Positions 9,761-18,479 of a DNA stretch of 55,103 nucleotides are shown piece by piece (the first letter of the stretch is position 1; every line of letters begins with the position of its first letter). Source of the DNA: Candidatus Levybacteria bacterium RIFCSPLOWO2_12_FULL_39_17 (GTDB taxonomy: Bacteria > Patescibacteriota > Microgenomatia > Levybacterales > GWA1-39-11); contig MFPJ01000043.1 of assembly GCA_001782675.1 (NCBI GenBank), positions 1-55,103 on the forward strand. Reading direction: 5' to 3'. Both the position numbers and the translations under genes were made by a program. The notes below the pieces were generated by a model, which saw nothing but the letters and a program-made list of their open reading frames with translations, searched no databases and had not been told where the DNA came from.

Positions 9761-12641
9761 TTTTCCTGATTACTTGGAACTTGTCAGATCTAATCAAATT
9801 ATCAACCAAAGCTTTTCTCTTTATGTCTTCTTCGAATTTTCCCGGCCAGAAAGGCAATTGAACATCAACTTTTTCATTTAACTTTGTGCCCAAAGTCTTT
9901 CTTTCGGCCTGAATTTGCCTTATTATTTCCCTTGCCTCCCCCGCTTCAATATCAAGATTTTTCTCCGTTGTGTCTCCTTTCACTTTATAATCTTGAGCAT
10001 TTCCGCTAAAACTTAATTCATAAACATTAACCTCATCAAGAACTATTCTTAGAACTTCCCTCTCTACTTCTTCTGGCCCCTTATATTCAAGCTTTCTTAT
10101 GGGAATACGAACCCTAATTCCTGATCTTTTTCGAAAGGATAAGACTTGCGAAGAAAGATTTATAGCGCTTAGCATCTCTACTTCAAGTTTCTCGTTAATT
10201 AATTCCTCATTTGCGGTAGGCCAATTCTCAAGATGAACAGATTCTCCATTCGTCAAATTTCTGTAAATCTCCTCAGAAAGAAATGGCGTGATCGGAGCAA
10301 GAAGCTTAGACAATGCAGCTAAAACTTCATAAGAAGTACTGTAAAAAGTCAATTTGTCATCTCCATTCGCTGTTGATCCAACTCTGTCTCTTGATCTTCT
10401 TATGTACCATGTTGATAACCTGTCTATAAATATTTGGAGTTTATTGATAGCAGAAACAGTATCGTAATTTTCCAAATCTGAGGTAACATTTTTTATTAGA
10501 TTATTTAGAAGAGAGATTATCCATTTATCCAAAACATTATTTGAAATTTGAAATTTGCCCGCCCCGCTTCGCTTGGCGAGGCCGGGGAAATTTGAAATTT
10601 GAAATTTATCAATACTTGCGTAGCTTACAAAAAAATTATAAACATTCCATAAAATCAACATCATCCCTTTTACTTGATTTCTGTATTGTTCCTCTGAAAT
10701 CAAAATATCTTCTCCGTTCATCACGGAACTGCCCATAAGGTAGAGCCTTAGAGCATCTCCCCCATAAGTTTCGAGCATTAGTTTTGGATCGGGATAGTTC
10801 CCATAATTTTTGCTCATTTTTCTCCCATCGGTACCCAAAATCACTCCTTCCACAGTCACATTTTTAAATGCGGGAGATTTGTAAATTGCTGCGCCAATAA
10901 CATGGAGTACATAAAACCAAGCTCTTATCTGGCCGGTATATTCCGCTATAAAATCAGGTGGAAAAAAATCAGATAATTTTTCTCCTTTATTGAATGGGAA
11001 ATGGCGTTCGGCAAAAGAAGCCGACCCCGCCTCTATCCAGCTGTCTAAAACCTCAGGTGTTCTCTTTGCATCCTTACCGCATTTTTTACATTTAACGATG
11101 ACTTCGTCTATTTCCGGTTTGTGGAGTTCGGGGATTTTTTGTCCACTTGCCTCCTCAAGTTCCGAAATGGATCCTGGGACAAACCTTTCTCCGCATTCAC
11201 ATTCCCAGACTGGAACGGGGGATCCCCAATACCTGTTCCTTGAAATATTCCAGTCGGGTGCATTCTCAAGGCTTTTAAGAAACCTCCCGTACTTAAAATG
11301 TTTCGGAAACCAATTAATCTCCTCATTTGTTTGCTTCATTAGAGGTTTTAAGTCTTGAACATTAACGTACCATGCATCAATTGGAGCATAATAAAGTCTC
11401 GCGTGGCATCTCCAGCAAAGGGGAACGCTATGGGACAGTTCCTCGTTTTTATAGATTAAGCCTCGGGAGAAAAGGTCTTCGTTTACCGATTTATTTGCTT
11501 TAAGATAATACATTCCTCCAAATTTAGGAACATCCGGTTTTATAACCCCCTCTTCATCAATATGCATTTCTATATGTATCTTTTGCTCCCGCATTACTTT
11601 CAAGTCTTCTTCCCCATACGCGGCAATCGTAACAACCCCTGTGCCTTCATCGGCAGTCACAAAGTCACCACCTATAATTTCAAACGCTTTCTCTCCGGGT
11701 TCTATCGGGTAATAATCATAATGCGGGACAAACTTTTTACCCACTAGCTCTTTTCCCTTTAATTCTTCTATGATCCCATAAGGCTCTTTGACCATTGATT
11801 CAAGAGTGGATTTTGCGAGTATATAATATTCGTCACGCACTTTTATTTTAACGTAGGCAAGTTTTGGATTTACTGCCAATGCGGGAGTCGCAATTTTATT
11901 CCAGGGGGTTGTTGACCATGCCAAAATAAATGTTTTTCCTTCTCCCTCAATCTGGTATTTGTATGTCGTAGCCGAATCCGCAATTTCTTTGTAGTTCTCA
12001 GGATCCATTGCTACTTCAAAATTTGAGATTGGAGTCGCGCAGTGAGGGCAATACAAAGTAACTCTCAGGCCTTTATACACATAACCCTTATCATACATTT
12101 GCTTAAAAACCCACATTACAGACTCCATATAGTCGATATTCCAGGTTTTATAAGCATTTTTAAAATCTACCCAACGGCCAATATGGTCCACATACCACTC
12201 CCATTCACCCGATATCTCATTAACATATTTTTTACATTCTTCAATAAATTTCTTGACACCAACTTTTTTCTCAATCTCTTTCTTGCTCTTTATTTCCAGT
12301 TTCAGCTCAACTTTATTTTCTATTGGTAAACCATGGCCGTCCCATCCCCAAACGCGTCGAACTCTGTACCCCTTCATTGTCCAGTAACGACAAAAAAGAT
12401 CTTTGTGGATACTCCCCAAGAGATGCCCGTAATGAGGCATACCGGTTACAAAGGGTGGCCCATCAAGAAATGTCCACTTTTTTTCGGTAGGACGGGATTC
12501 TATGGATTTTTCAAAAATTTTATTTTTTTTCCAGTATTCGAGAATCTCTTGTTCCAGTTTTGGAAAATCAACCTTTGGAGAAACGGGTTTAAATCCCGCA
12601 CCATTTTTAAATTTTACTTGCAAGTCTTTATCATTAGGCAT
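9753..12641 (-). CDS. ileS: Isoleucyl-tRNA synthetase (contains a repeat-derived in-frame segment)
   Basis: DGPPFVTGMPHYGHLLGSIHKDLFCRYWTMKGY (HIGH-region), DGRKMSKNYGNYPDP (KMSKS), WDGHGLPIENKVE. Confidence 0.96.
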   Translation of the reverse strand: MPNDKDLQVKFKNGAGFKPVSPKVDFPKLEQEILEYWKKNKIFEKSIESRPTEKKWTFLDGPPFVTGMPHYGHLLGSIHKDLFCRYWTMKGYRVRRVWGWDGHGLPIENKVELKLEIKSKKEIEKKVGVKKFIEECKKYVNEISGEWEWYVDHIGRWVDFKNAYKTWNIDYMESVMWVFKQMYDKGYVYKGLRVTLYCPHCATPISNFEVAMDPENYKEIADSATTYKYQIEGEGKTFILAWSTTPWNKIATPALAVNPKLAYVKIKVRDEYYILAKSTLESMVKEPYGIIEELKGKELVGKKFVPHYDYYPIEPGEKAFEIIGGDFVTADEGTGVVTIAAYGEEDLKVMREQKIHIEMHIDEEGVIKPDVPKFGGMYYLKANKSVNEDLFSRGLIYKNEELSHSVPLCWRCHARLYYAPIDAWYVNVQDLKPLMKQTNEEINWFPKHFKYGRFLKSLENAPDWNISRNRYWGSPVPVWECECGERFVPGSISELEEASGQKIPELHKPEIDEVIVKCKKCGKDAKRTPEVLDSWIEAGSASFAERHFPFNKGEKLSDFFPPDFIAEYTGQIRAWFYVLHVIGAAIYKSPAFKNVTVEGVILGTDGRKMSKNYGNYPDPKLMLETYGGDALRLYLMGSSVMNGEDILISEEQYRNQVKGMMLILWNVYNFFVSYASIDKFQISNFPGLAKRSGAGKFQISNNVLDKWIISLLNNLIKNVTSDLENYDTVSAINKLQIFIDRLSTWYIRRSRDRVGSTANGDDKLTFYSTSYEVLAALSKLLAPITPFLSEEIYRNLTNGESVHLENWPTANEELINEKLEVEMLSAINLSSQVLSFRKRSGIRVRIPIRKLEYKGPEEVEREVLRIVLDEVNVYELSFSGNAQDYKVKGDTTEKNLDIEAGEAREIIRQIQAERKTLGTKLNEKVDVQLPFWPGKFEEDIKRKALVDNLIRSDKFQVIRKNA
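10543..10607. repeat. Composite element inside ileS: GAAATTT x2, ~30-nt GC-rich imperfect palindrome, GAAATTT x3
   Basis: Plus strand GAAATTTGAAATTT-GCCCGCCCCGCTTCGCTTGGCGAGGCCGGG-GAAATTTGAAATTTGAAATTT; translates in frame as KFQISNFPGLAKRSGAGKFQISN. Confidence 0.9.
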
Positions 12642-12847
12642 ATTTTATTAAACCCCGCACGAAAATGGTACGGAATAAATCTATTATAGTTCAAATAGCC
12701 TCCGCCTTCAAGAAATTGTCCCGGCCGATACCATCAAGAGAACTCTCCTTACATACCAACTTTACGCGATAGCAATTGTTTGGTGTGTCTAGGCTTGTAT
12801 CGTAACTTTTCAACCTAGAATACTCCAAAACAGTGTATAATTAGATT

Positions 12848-13627
12848 ATGATTGAGAGATTAAAATTGCCGAAAGTTCAAATGACCCTTGCTCTTATTTT
12901 AATATTCTTGTCTGCGTTTCGACAGCTTCCATTTGAACAATATATATATGCATTGCTTGTTTCAACCATATCTTGCCTATCTTTTGATCTCCTAATCTCT
13001 TATATAAGAATAAAAAAACTTTTTATCCCCCATGCTGCGATGGTAACTGGCATGATAATAGCTCTCATTGTCAATCCAAATCTTGTTTGGTACCAAATAG
13101 CTTTTGTTTGTTTCATTGCTATGGCTTTAAAAAATTATATTCGCATATCAAACAGGCATATTCTCAATCCCGCCGCTTCGGGACTTCTTATCGGAGGATT
13201 AATTTTTAATACGAATGTATCATGGTGGGGGGCTTCCTTCCAAAACCTAAACAATATTAATTTGCAAACACTCCTTCCTTTTATTATTCTTCTTTCTCCT
13301 CTTTATGTAAGTGCTTTCAGAATGAGAAGATATTTTGGTATTTTGTCATTTCTTTTAACCTATTTTATATTTTTATTTTTACGAGGAACTGATTTTGGTT
13401 TTGCCTTAAAGTCGACACTGGATCCAACAATAATATTTTTTTCGTCAGTGATGCTCCCTGAGCCAATGACTTCCCCAGCTGATAAAAAATTGCAGATTTT
13501 CTATGGAATTTTTGTCGCCGTTGCTTCTTTTATTGTTTCTCTTCGATTTTTATCGAATGCAATATCTTTTCCCGACCCCCTTATTACGGCTTTACTGTTG
13601 GGTAATTTAATTTTCTTTAAAAAGTAA
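12848..13627 (+). CDS. RnfD/NqrB-like integral membrane protein
   Basis: HAAMVTGMIIALIVNPN, ISNRHILNPAASGLLIG resembles RnfD/NqrB family; multiple TM segments. Confidence 0.65.
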   Translation: MIERLKLPKVQMTLALILIFLSAFRQLPFEQYIYALLVSTISCLSFDLLISYIRIKKLFIPHAAMVTGMIIALIVNPNLVWYQIAFVCFIAMALKNYIRISNRHILNPAASGLLIGGLIFNTNVSWWGASFQNLNNINLQTLLPFIILLSPLYVSAFRMRRYFGILSFLLTYFIFLFLRGTDFGFALKSTLDPTIIFFSSVMLPEPMTSPADKKLQIFYGIFVAVASFIVSLRFLSNAISFPDPLITALLLGNLIFFKK

Positions 13628-13628
13628 G

Positions 13629-13967
13629 ATGCAATATTTCGACTTAATTTTTACATTGCATGCTCAAGATCAACTTCGAAACCGCGGCATAAAAATTTCT
13701 GAGGCTTGGGAGACATTTAAGCACCCACTTCGAACACAAAAGGGGAAATATGGAGGATTGGAATTCGAGCGTGAATTCGATAACTATAAAATTACAGTTG
13801 TTGCGATCCAAAATAATAAAAACGAATGGATAGTAAAATCGGTCTGGAGAAACCCTCCTTTACTAGGAACTGCCGATGCCAAACAAAAAGAATCTTGGAA
13901 AAAATACAATAAATCAGGCCTCTGGGGTAAAATCTGGATAACAATCAAACAGCAGATCGGCTTTTAG
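13629..13967 (+). CDS. Small hypothetical protein (DUF4258-like)
   Basis: FTLHAQDQLRNRGIKISEAWETFKHP resembles DUF4258 (HA..R...R.I....V..tl). Confidence 0.5.
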   Translation: MQYFDLIFTLHAQDQLRNRGIKISEAWETFKHPLRTQKGKYGGLEFEREFDNYKITVVAIQNNKNEWIVKSVWRNPPLLGTADAKQKESWKKYNKSGLWGKIWITIKQQIGF

Positions 13968-14017
13968 TTTTTCTGCCTTAAGAATGCGGGGATTTTTAAG
14001 ACACGAACTCTTCTCGA
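13964..14017 (-). pseudogene. Relic of an ftsZ 3' end (LKIPAFLRQKN*)
   Basis: Minus-strand TTA AAA ATC CCC GCA TTC TTA AGG CAG AAA AAC TAA encodes LKIPAFLRQKN*; intact FtsZ ends FDIPAFLRQKN*; the 5 nt differences over IPAFLRQKN* are all synonymous; upstream frame closes at a stop within ~20 codons. Confidence 0.8.
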
Positions 14018-14119
14018 AGCTATTTTCCCCTAAACAACCTAAATAATATTTCCGCCTATTTAAGTCTAAAGAAGAATTTAACAGGAAGTGATTATGAAGT
14101 CAAGGGTTTAAAAGAGGTC

Positions 14120-14764
14120 TTACAGTTTAGCGTTTTCATCTCCAAATACTACCTGATTTCTTCTATTCGCCCATAAATAAGCGGCAGCGTCTCTTTGATT
14201 AAATGTAGCATTAGATGAAAGCATAAAGAAAAAATTCTTCATCATTGCTTCCTGAGATCTCTTATATGCTTCACATGCAGTGTTTCCTTTAATAACAGAT
14301 ATAGCAATCAAATTAGACGGTTCTAAAAACAATTTCGCAACCTCATCTGTCAAAGGATGGTTTAATTTTAAAGGATTTCTCCCCAATATATAACTTTTTC
14401 GATAGCCTATAAAAGTTGCGGAGTGCTTCTTAGAAACCAACTCGCCAAGCACTCTTGCTGCATCGCAGCTTCTGGCATATATTATCTTATTTGCGAGTAG
14501 ATATTCGTTCAATCCAACTTTTACTAAAGTTTCATCATCATACCCAGTAATCTCAAGTTCACTCCCATGACCATTGATAAACACAAACGCAGGCTGATGT
14601 TTTTCGATGTAGCTTTTAAAATTTGCTGCTGTGGCTTTTCTTCCTCTTAAATCAAGTGTTTTTCCTTTTGTGCTTGATAATTTAACCACGTCCTCTGTCC
14701 ATAAACATAAGTAGTTTGTTGCCAAGTCATGATTAGGTCTTGTAATGAGAATGCAGTTATTCAT
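14120..14764 (-). CDS. Caspase/CHAT-like cysteine protease domain protein
   Basis: FVFINGHGSELEITG...KIIYARSCDAARVLG: His and Cys each following a hydrophobic strand, as in caspase/C25/CHAT-fold peptidases. Confidence 0.65.
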   Translation of the reverse strand: MNNCILITRPNHDLATNYLCLWTEDVVKLSSTKGKTLDLRGRKATAANFKSYIEKHQPAFVFINGHGSELEITGYDDETLVKVGLNEYLLANKIIYARSCDAARVLGELVSKKHSATFIGYRKSYILGRNPLKLNHPLTDEVAKLFLEPSNLIAISVIKGNTACEAYKRSQEAMMKNFFFMLSSNATFNQRDAAAYLWANRRNQVVFGDENAKL

Positions 14765-14766
14765 TC

Positions 14767-15015
14767 CTACGCTTCTTGGTAGATTGCTCCCGTTGCCATA
14801 TCTCTTAAATATTCTATTTGTACCTCTATTATCTCCTTACCTAAGTCATTTATTTCCTCAACGCTTTTAAGCATTTCTTCTTTTGTATACTCTGTAGAAC
14901 CAATAGATATAGTCAAATCATCCGAAGATGCTTTCAGTCTAGCCAATACTAACTTTTGCATTTCTCTCAAAATGTCCTTATCTATGTTGTTAAAATCTAT
15001 ATTGTTGGTATTCAT
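14767..15015 (-). CDS. Small protein of the protease module, unknown function
   Basis: 82-aa ORF directly upstream of the protease gene (2-bp gap), 4-bp overlap with the preceding ORF. Confidence 0.65.
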   Translation of the reverse strand: MNTNNIDFNNIDKDILREMQKLVLARLKASSDDLTISIGSTEYTKEEMLKSVEEINDLGKEIIEVQIEYLRDMATGAIYQEA

Positions 15016-15197
15016 TTTAGTATTCCTAACCTAACTAGCTTTTCTAAAATTTCTTTTCCTTTTTCTGTGTTGTTAGCAATTTCTATTTTTGCTGCATTCC
15101 AAGTTAGCTCTTCTTCACCCAAAACTACTATAATTTCATTGCGTTGATTAAGGGGTAAATTTGCGTAAATCTTTAAAAATTGACTATTTCTATCCAT
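15012..15197 (-). CDS. Small protein of the protease module, unknown function
   Basis: 61-aa ORF, ATGA-type overlap with the next ORF; NLPLNQRNEIIVVLGEEELTWNAAKIEIANNTEKGKEILEKLVRLGIL. Confidence 0.6.
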   Translation of the reverse strand: MDRNSQFLKIYANLPLNQRNEIIVVLGEEELTWNAAKIEIANNTEKGKEILEKLVRLGILK

Positions 15198-15329
15198 AAT
15201 CGGACAGCTTCGGAATTATATACATTAAAGTAAACAATTACAACCTATTAATAGCATAGCACAGAATACAAATGTTCAGTCAAGAGTTAATATAAAACAC
15301 TTAAGTAAGACCCCTGTAATAAATTGATT

Positions 15330-15360
15330 TATGTCGCACAAGTTCAAAAATTGCGACATA
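15330..15360. repeat. Perfect 9-bp inverted repeat TATGTCGCA-N13-TGCGACATA
   Basis: Read directly in the intergenic region between ftsZ and the protease module. Confidence 0.8.
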
Positions 15361-15521
15361 GATTTGAAGCTAAATCATCGAACATAATATTGTCTCATGC
15401 GTAAATGATCTACTATAAGATAGAAAATGGGGACTAGAATTGCTCTAATCCCCACTCTAAAACCACAAGCCGTTTCCCTGTTTGGTTTCTTACAGTTTTA
15501 AGCTATGATTTTGTAGACATG

Positions 15522-15542
15522 AAAAAAGCACCTTCCGGTGCT
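15522..15542 (-). terminator. Intrinsic terminator downstream of ftsZ
   Basis: Minus strand AGCACC-GGAA-GGTGCT-TTTTT. Confidence 0.85.
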
Positions 15543-15568
15543 CTAGTAGAAAATTGAAGTTCTAAGAC

Positions 15569-16663
15569 TTAATTCTTCTGTCTTAGAAATGCGGGGATGT
15601 CAAAAATTGACTCCTCCTCATCATCGTTTTGGGGATGGGCGCTAATAATTGTTTTTTTATCATTCACCGTTTCTTCCTGTTTCTCAACCATTTCCTGAAG
15701 TTTCTTCCTTGATTCGTCAAATCCGGTCGCAATAACTGTAATTCTTATCTGATCATGCAGGTTATGGTCAATGGTTGCTCCGAAAATTATGTTTGCGTCA
15801 GGATCTGCTGCCGACGAAATGATTTTGGATGCTTCATTGACTTCCGACATCGAAAGATCCGTTCCTCCAATTATATTAAACAAGACTCCGCGCGCCCCCT
15901 CCATGGAAACCTCAAGAAGCGGCGAAGATGTAGCTTGCCTTGCTGCAAGCTGCGCCCGGTTTTCTCCTACCCCAACTCCAATTCCCATAAGGGCTGAACC
16001 GGCATTGGTCATAATAGTTTTCACATCCGCAAAGTCAACATTAATCAATCCCGGAATAGTAATCAAATCCGAAATTCCTTGCACTCCGTGGTTTAAGACC
16101 GAATCTGCAATCCTGAATGCCTCAAGAAGAGAAAGCTTCTTGTCAATTACTTCAAGAATCCGTTGGTTTGGTATAACAATCAATGTGTCAACCTTTTCTT
16201 TTAAATCCTCAATTCCGTCCTCGGCAACAACCATCCTTCGCGTTCCCTCAAATAAGAATGGTTTTGTTACAACAGAAACAGTTAATGCCCCTACTTCTTT
16301 TGCAACCTCCGCAATTATTGAAGTAGCGCCCGTCCCTGTACCTCCACCCATTCCGGCTGTTAAGAAAATCATATCTGTTCCCTCTAGCATTTCCTTAATT
16401 TTTTCCCGGGATTCCTCGGCGGCTTTTCTGCCTATCTCAGGGTTTCCTCCAGACCCAAGTCCGCGCGTCAGATTTTCACCAATTTGAACTTTTACATTTG
16501 CCTGGTTGATAAGTAATGCCTGCGCGTCCGTATTGATTGCCATAAATTCAACACCCTTAATCTGACCTTCGGAAATCATAGTATCGATTGCATTTTGACC
16601 GGCTCCACCAATACCTATTACGCGAATCTTAGCAAACGAAGTTGTTTGAGGCTTAATTAACAT
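15569..16663 (-). CDS. ftsZ: Cell division protein FtsZ
   Basis: IRVIGIGGAGQNAID, GGGTGTGATSIIAEVAKE tubulin signature, NVDFADVKTIM, C-terminal IPAFLRQKN. Confidence 0.98.
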   Translation of the reverse strand: MLIKPQTTSFAKIRVIGIGGAGQNAIDTMISEGQIKGVEFMAINTDAQALLINQANVKVQIGENLTRGLGSGGNPEIGRKAAEESREKIKEMLEGTDMIFLTAGMGGGTGTGATSIIAEVAKEVGALTVSVVTKPFLFEGTRRMVVAEDGIEDLKEKVDTLIVIPNQRILEVIDKKLSLLEAFRIADSVLNHGVQGISDLITIPGLINVDFADVKTIMTNAGSALMGIGVGVGENRAQLAARQATSSPLLEVSMEGARGVLFNIIGGTDLSMSEVNEASKIISSAADPDANIIFGATIDHNLHDQIRITVIATGFDESRKKLQEMVEKQEETVNDKKTIISAHPQNDDEEESIFDIPAFLRQKN

Positions 16664-16727
16664 AGTTAGACTTGTATGGCAAATCCTAGCACAAAAGAAA
16701 AACTATTGCAACTCTGAAGCCGCGAGG

Positions 16728-18011
16728 CTATTTTGGCAGGAATATTTTAAAAAGTTTTCTAAATGAAGAGAATATCCCCTTTGAAAAATTAAGGTTGAGT
16801 GGCTTGAGTAAGCCATCAAGGAAACCTTCCGATTCCTTATGTTTGAAACTCTTGGCATAGAAGAGAAGACCTGTTGCTGTTGCAAAAGCAGGAGTTTCTA
16901 CATCATCAATTAAGCCGGACATACCTTTCGGCATTCCGATTCTAACCGGCATTGAAAGCATTCTCTTGGCAGATTCCTCTGCCCCCGCAGTCTTTGCCCC
17001 GCCCCCGGTAATTACTACTCCTGCCGGAGTTTGCGTTGCAAATCCGCTCTTTTTAAGCTCGATTCCTACCATGGTAAATAATTCATTTAATCTTGGCTTC
17101 ATAATTCCTTCAACTAAAGTTTTTTGGGAAACTTTTCTCAATTCCTCCAAAAGATTAAGACCCGAAAGATCAAGCTCATCGGGATTTTCTTCCTCTTTAT
17201 CTTCATGCTTTTTCTTTGAGAATTTTTTTGAAAGAAAAAATTTTATCTTTTCGGCGCTATCCAGAGAGATTCTTAAGCCTATCGCCAAATCATTGGTAAT
17301 GTGACGGGCACCAATAGGTATTACGCTTGAGTGAGAAAGTGCGCCGTCAACATATATGCATACATTTGTAATACCTGCGCCGATATCAATAAGGATTACT
17401 CCAAGTTCTTTTTCCGTATCTGTCAATACACTTAATGAAGAGGCAAGTCCCGAAAAAACTAAAGACCAGACACCAACCCCTGCCTCTTGCTCGAGAACCC
17501 TTTGAACATTTTTTACAGAAACCGAATTGGCTGTAATAATATGGGTATCAACCTCAAGCCTTACGCCGGTCATTCCAACAGGGTCTTTTATTCCTCCTTC
17601 CCCGTCAACTGTAAAAGTTTTTGGCAATACATGAAGAATTGTAGTAGTTGAGGGAGTTGAAACGGCTCCTGCCGCCTCAAGAACTCTTTGCACATCCGAT
17701 TCCTCTATCTCACCATTCGGCTGGGATATTGCAACAACTCCCTTTGAGTTCTGACTTAGGATATAAGCTCCACTTAATGAAACAAAAACCTGATCAACCG
17801 AATAACCGGCCATACGCTCGGCCGCTTCAAGCGAGGCATTGATTGAAGAGGCCGCCTCTTCGATATCAACTATCTGTCCTTTTCTTATTCCCCGTGATAG
17901 GACCTCTGAAACACCAAGTATATTAATTGATTCATCCCCAAGTTGTCCTATTACGGTTGCTATTTTTGAAGATCCAATATCAACTCCTACGACGATCTGT
18001 GAATCTCGCAT
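16728..18011 (-). CDS. ftsA: Cell division protein FtsA
   Basis: VVGVDIGSSKIATVIG, VILIDIGAGITNVCIY, GVVITGGGAKTAGAEE. Confidence 0.96.
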   Translation of the reverse strand: MRDSQIVVGVDIGSSKIATVIGQLGDESINILGVSEVLSRGIRKGQIVDIEEAASSINASLEAAERMAGYSVDQVFVSLSGAYILSQNSKGVVAISQPNGEIEESDVQRVLEAAGAVSTPSTTTILHVLPKTFTVDGEGGIKDPVGMTGVRLEVDTHIITANSVSVKNVQRVLEQEAGVGVWSLVFSGLASSLSVLTDTEKELGVILIDIGAGITNVCIYVDGALSHSSVIPIGARHITNDLAIGLRISLDSAEKIKFFLSKKFSKKKHEDKEEENPDELDLSGLNLLEELRKVSQKTLVEGIMKPRLNELFTMVGIELKKSGFATQTPAGVVITGGGAKTAGAEESAKRMLSMPVRIGMPKGMSGLIDDVETPAFATATGLLFYAKSFKHKESEGFLDGLLKPLNLNFSKGIFSSFRKLFKIFLPK

Positions 18012-18035
18012 ACATCATTTATAGTATATTAACCT

Positions 18036-18479
18036 TTAAAATTTTACAATAGGCCGAGCGTAACGAAGATCCACTAAAATAGGCTTTTTATTATCAATCG
18101 TCAGTTTTGAAATGATTAAGTGTAAAGAATTAACCTGCCAGGAAGGATCAAGGTTCTTTGAAAAATAAACTTTCGGACCGTCCGCTATTTTTGCAATGAT
18201 TAATGCGGATCTGGAGGATTCATCCAATGATTCAATGATAATATTCTTTTCTTTTAGCTTTTTTTCAAGATCTTGCTTTGATGCAGAAATTCCCAATGGC
18301 TTGATTATATCTCTACTTTGAGTATTGTTAACTGCTTTGAATAATGGGATTGCGGATTTGAAAATAAAAAATAGCAAAATTAAAAAAAGAAAAATAAGTA
18401 AAATGGAGAAAATTTGCAGTAATGTGTTTTTAAGCCTTCTTTTGCTCAATCTTTTCAAAATAAACCTCCTTAATAACAT
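18036..18479 (-). CDS. ftsQ: Short FtsQ/DivIB-like protein
   Basis: Single N-terminal TM, position between murG and ftsA, C-terminal ILVDLRYARPIVKF typical of FtsQ. Confidence 0.7.
   Translation of the reverse strand: MLLRRFILKRLSKRRLKNTLLQIFSILLIFLFLILLFFIFKSAIPLFKAVNNTQSRDIIKPLGISASKQDLEKKLKEKNIIIESLDESSRSALIIAKIADGPKVYFSKNLDPSWQVNSLHLIISKLTIDNKKPILVDLRYARPIVKF

Noticed and set aside
10990-12689. Several plus-strand ORFs antisense to ileS (10990-11358, 12042-12329, 12333-12689)
   Set aside because: Shadow ORFs over a strongly supported aminoacyl-tRNA synthetase.
15771-16487. 238-aa plus-strand ORF antisense to ftsZ
   Set aside because: Fully overlaps ftsZ on the opposite strand; composition is Ser/Pro/Ile-rich shadow translation with no recognisable motif.
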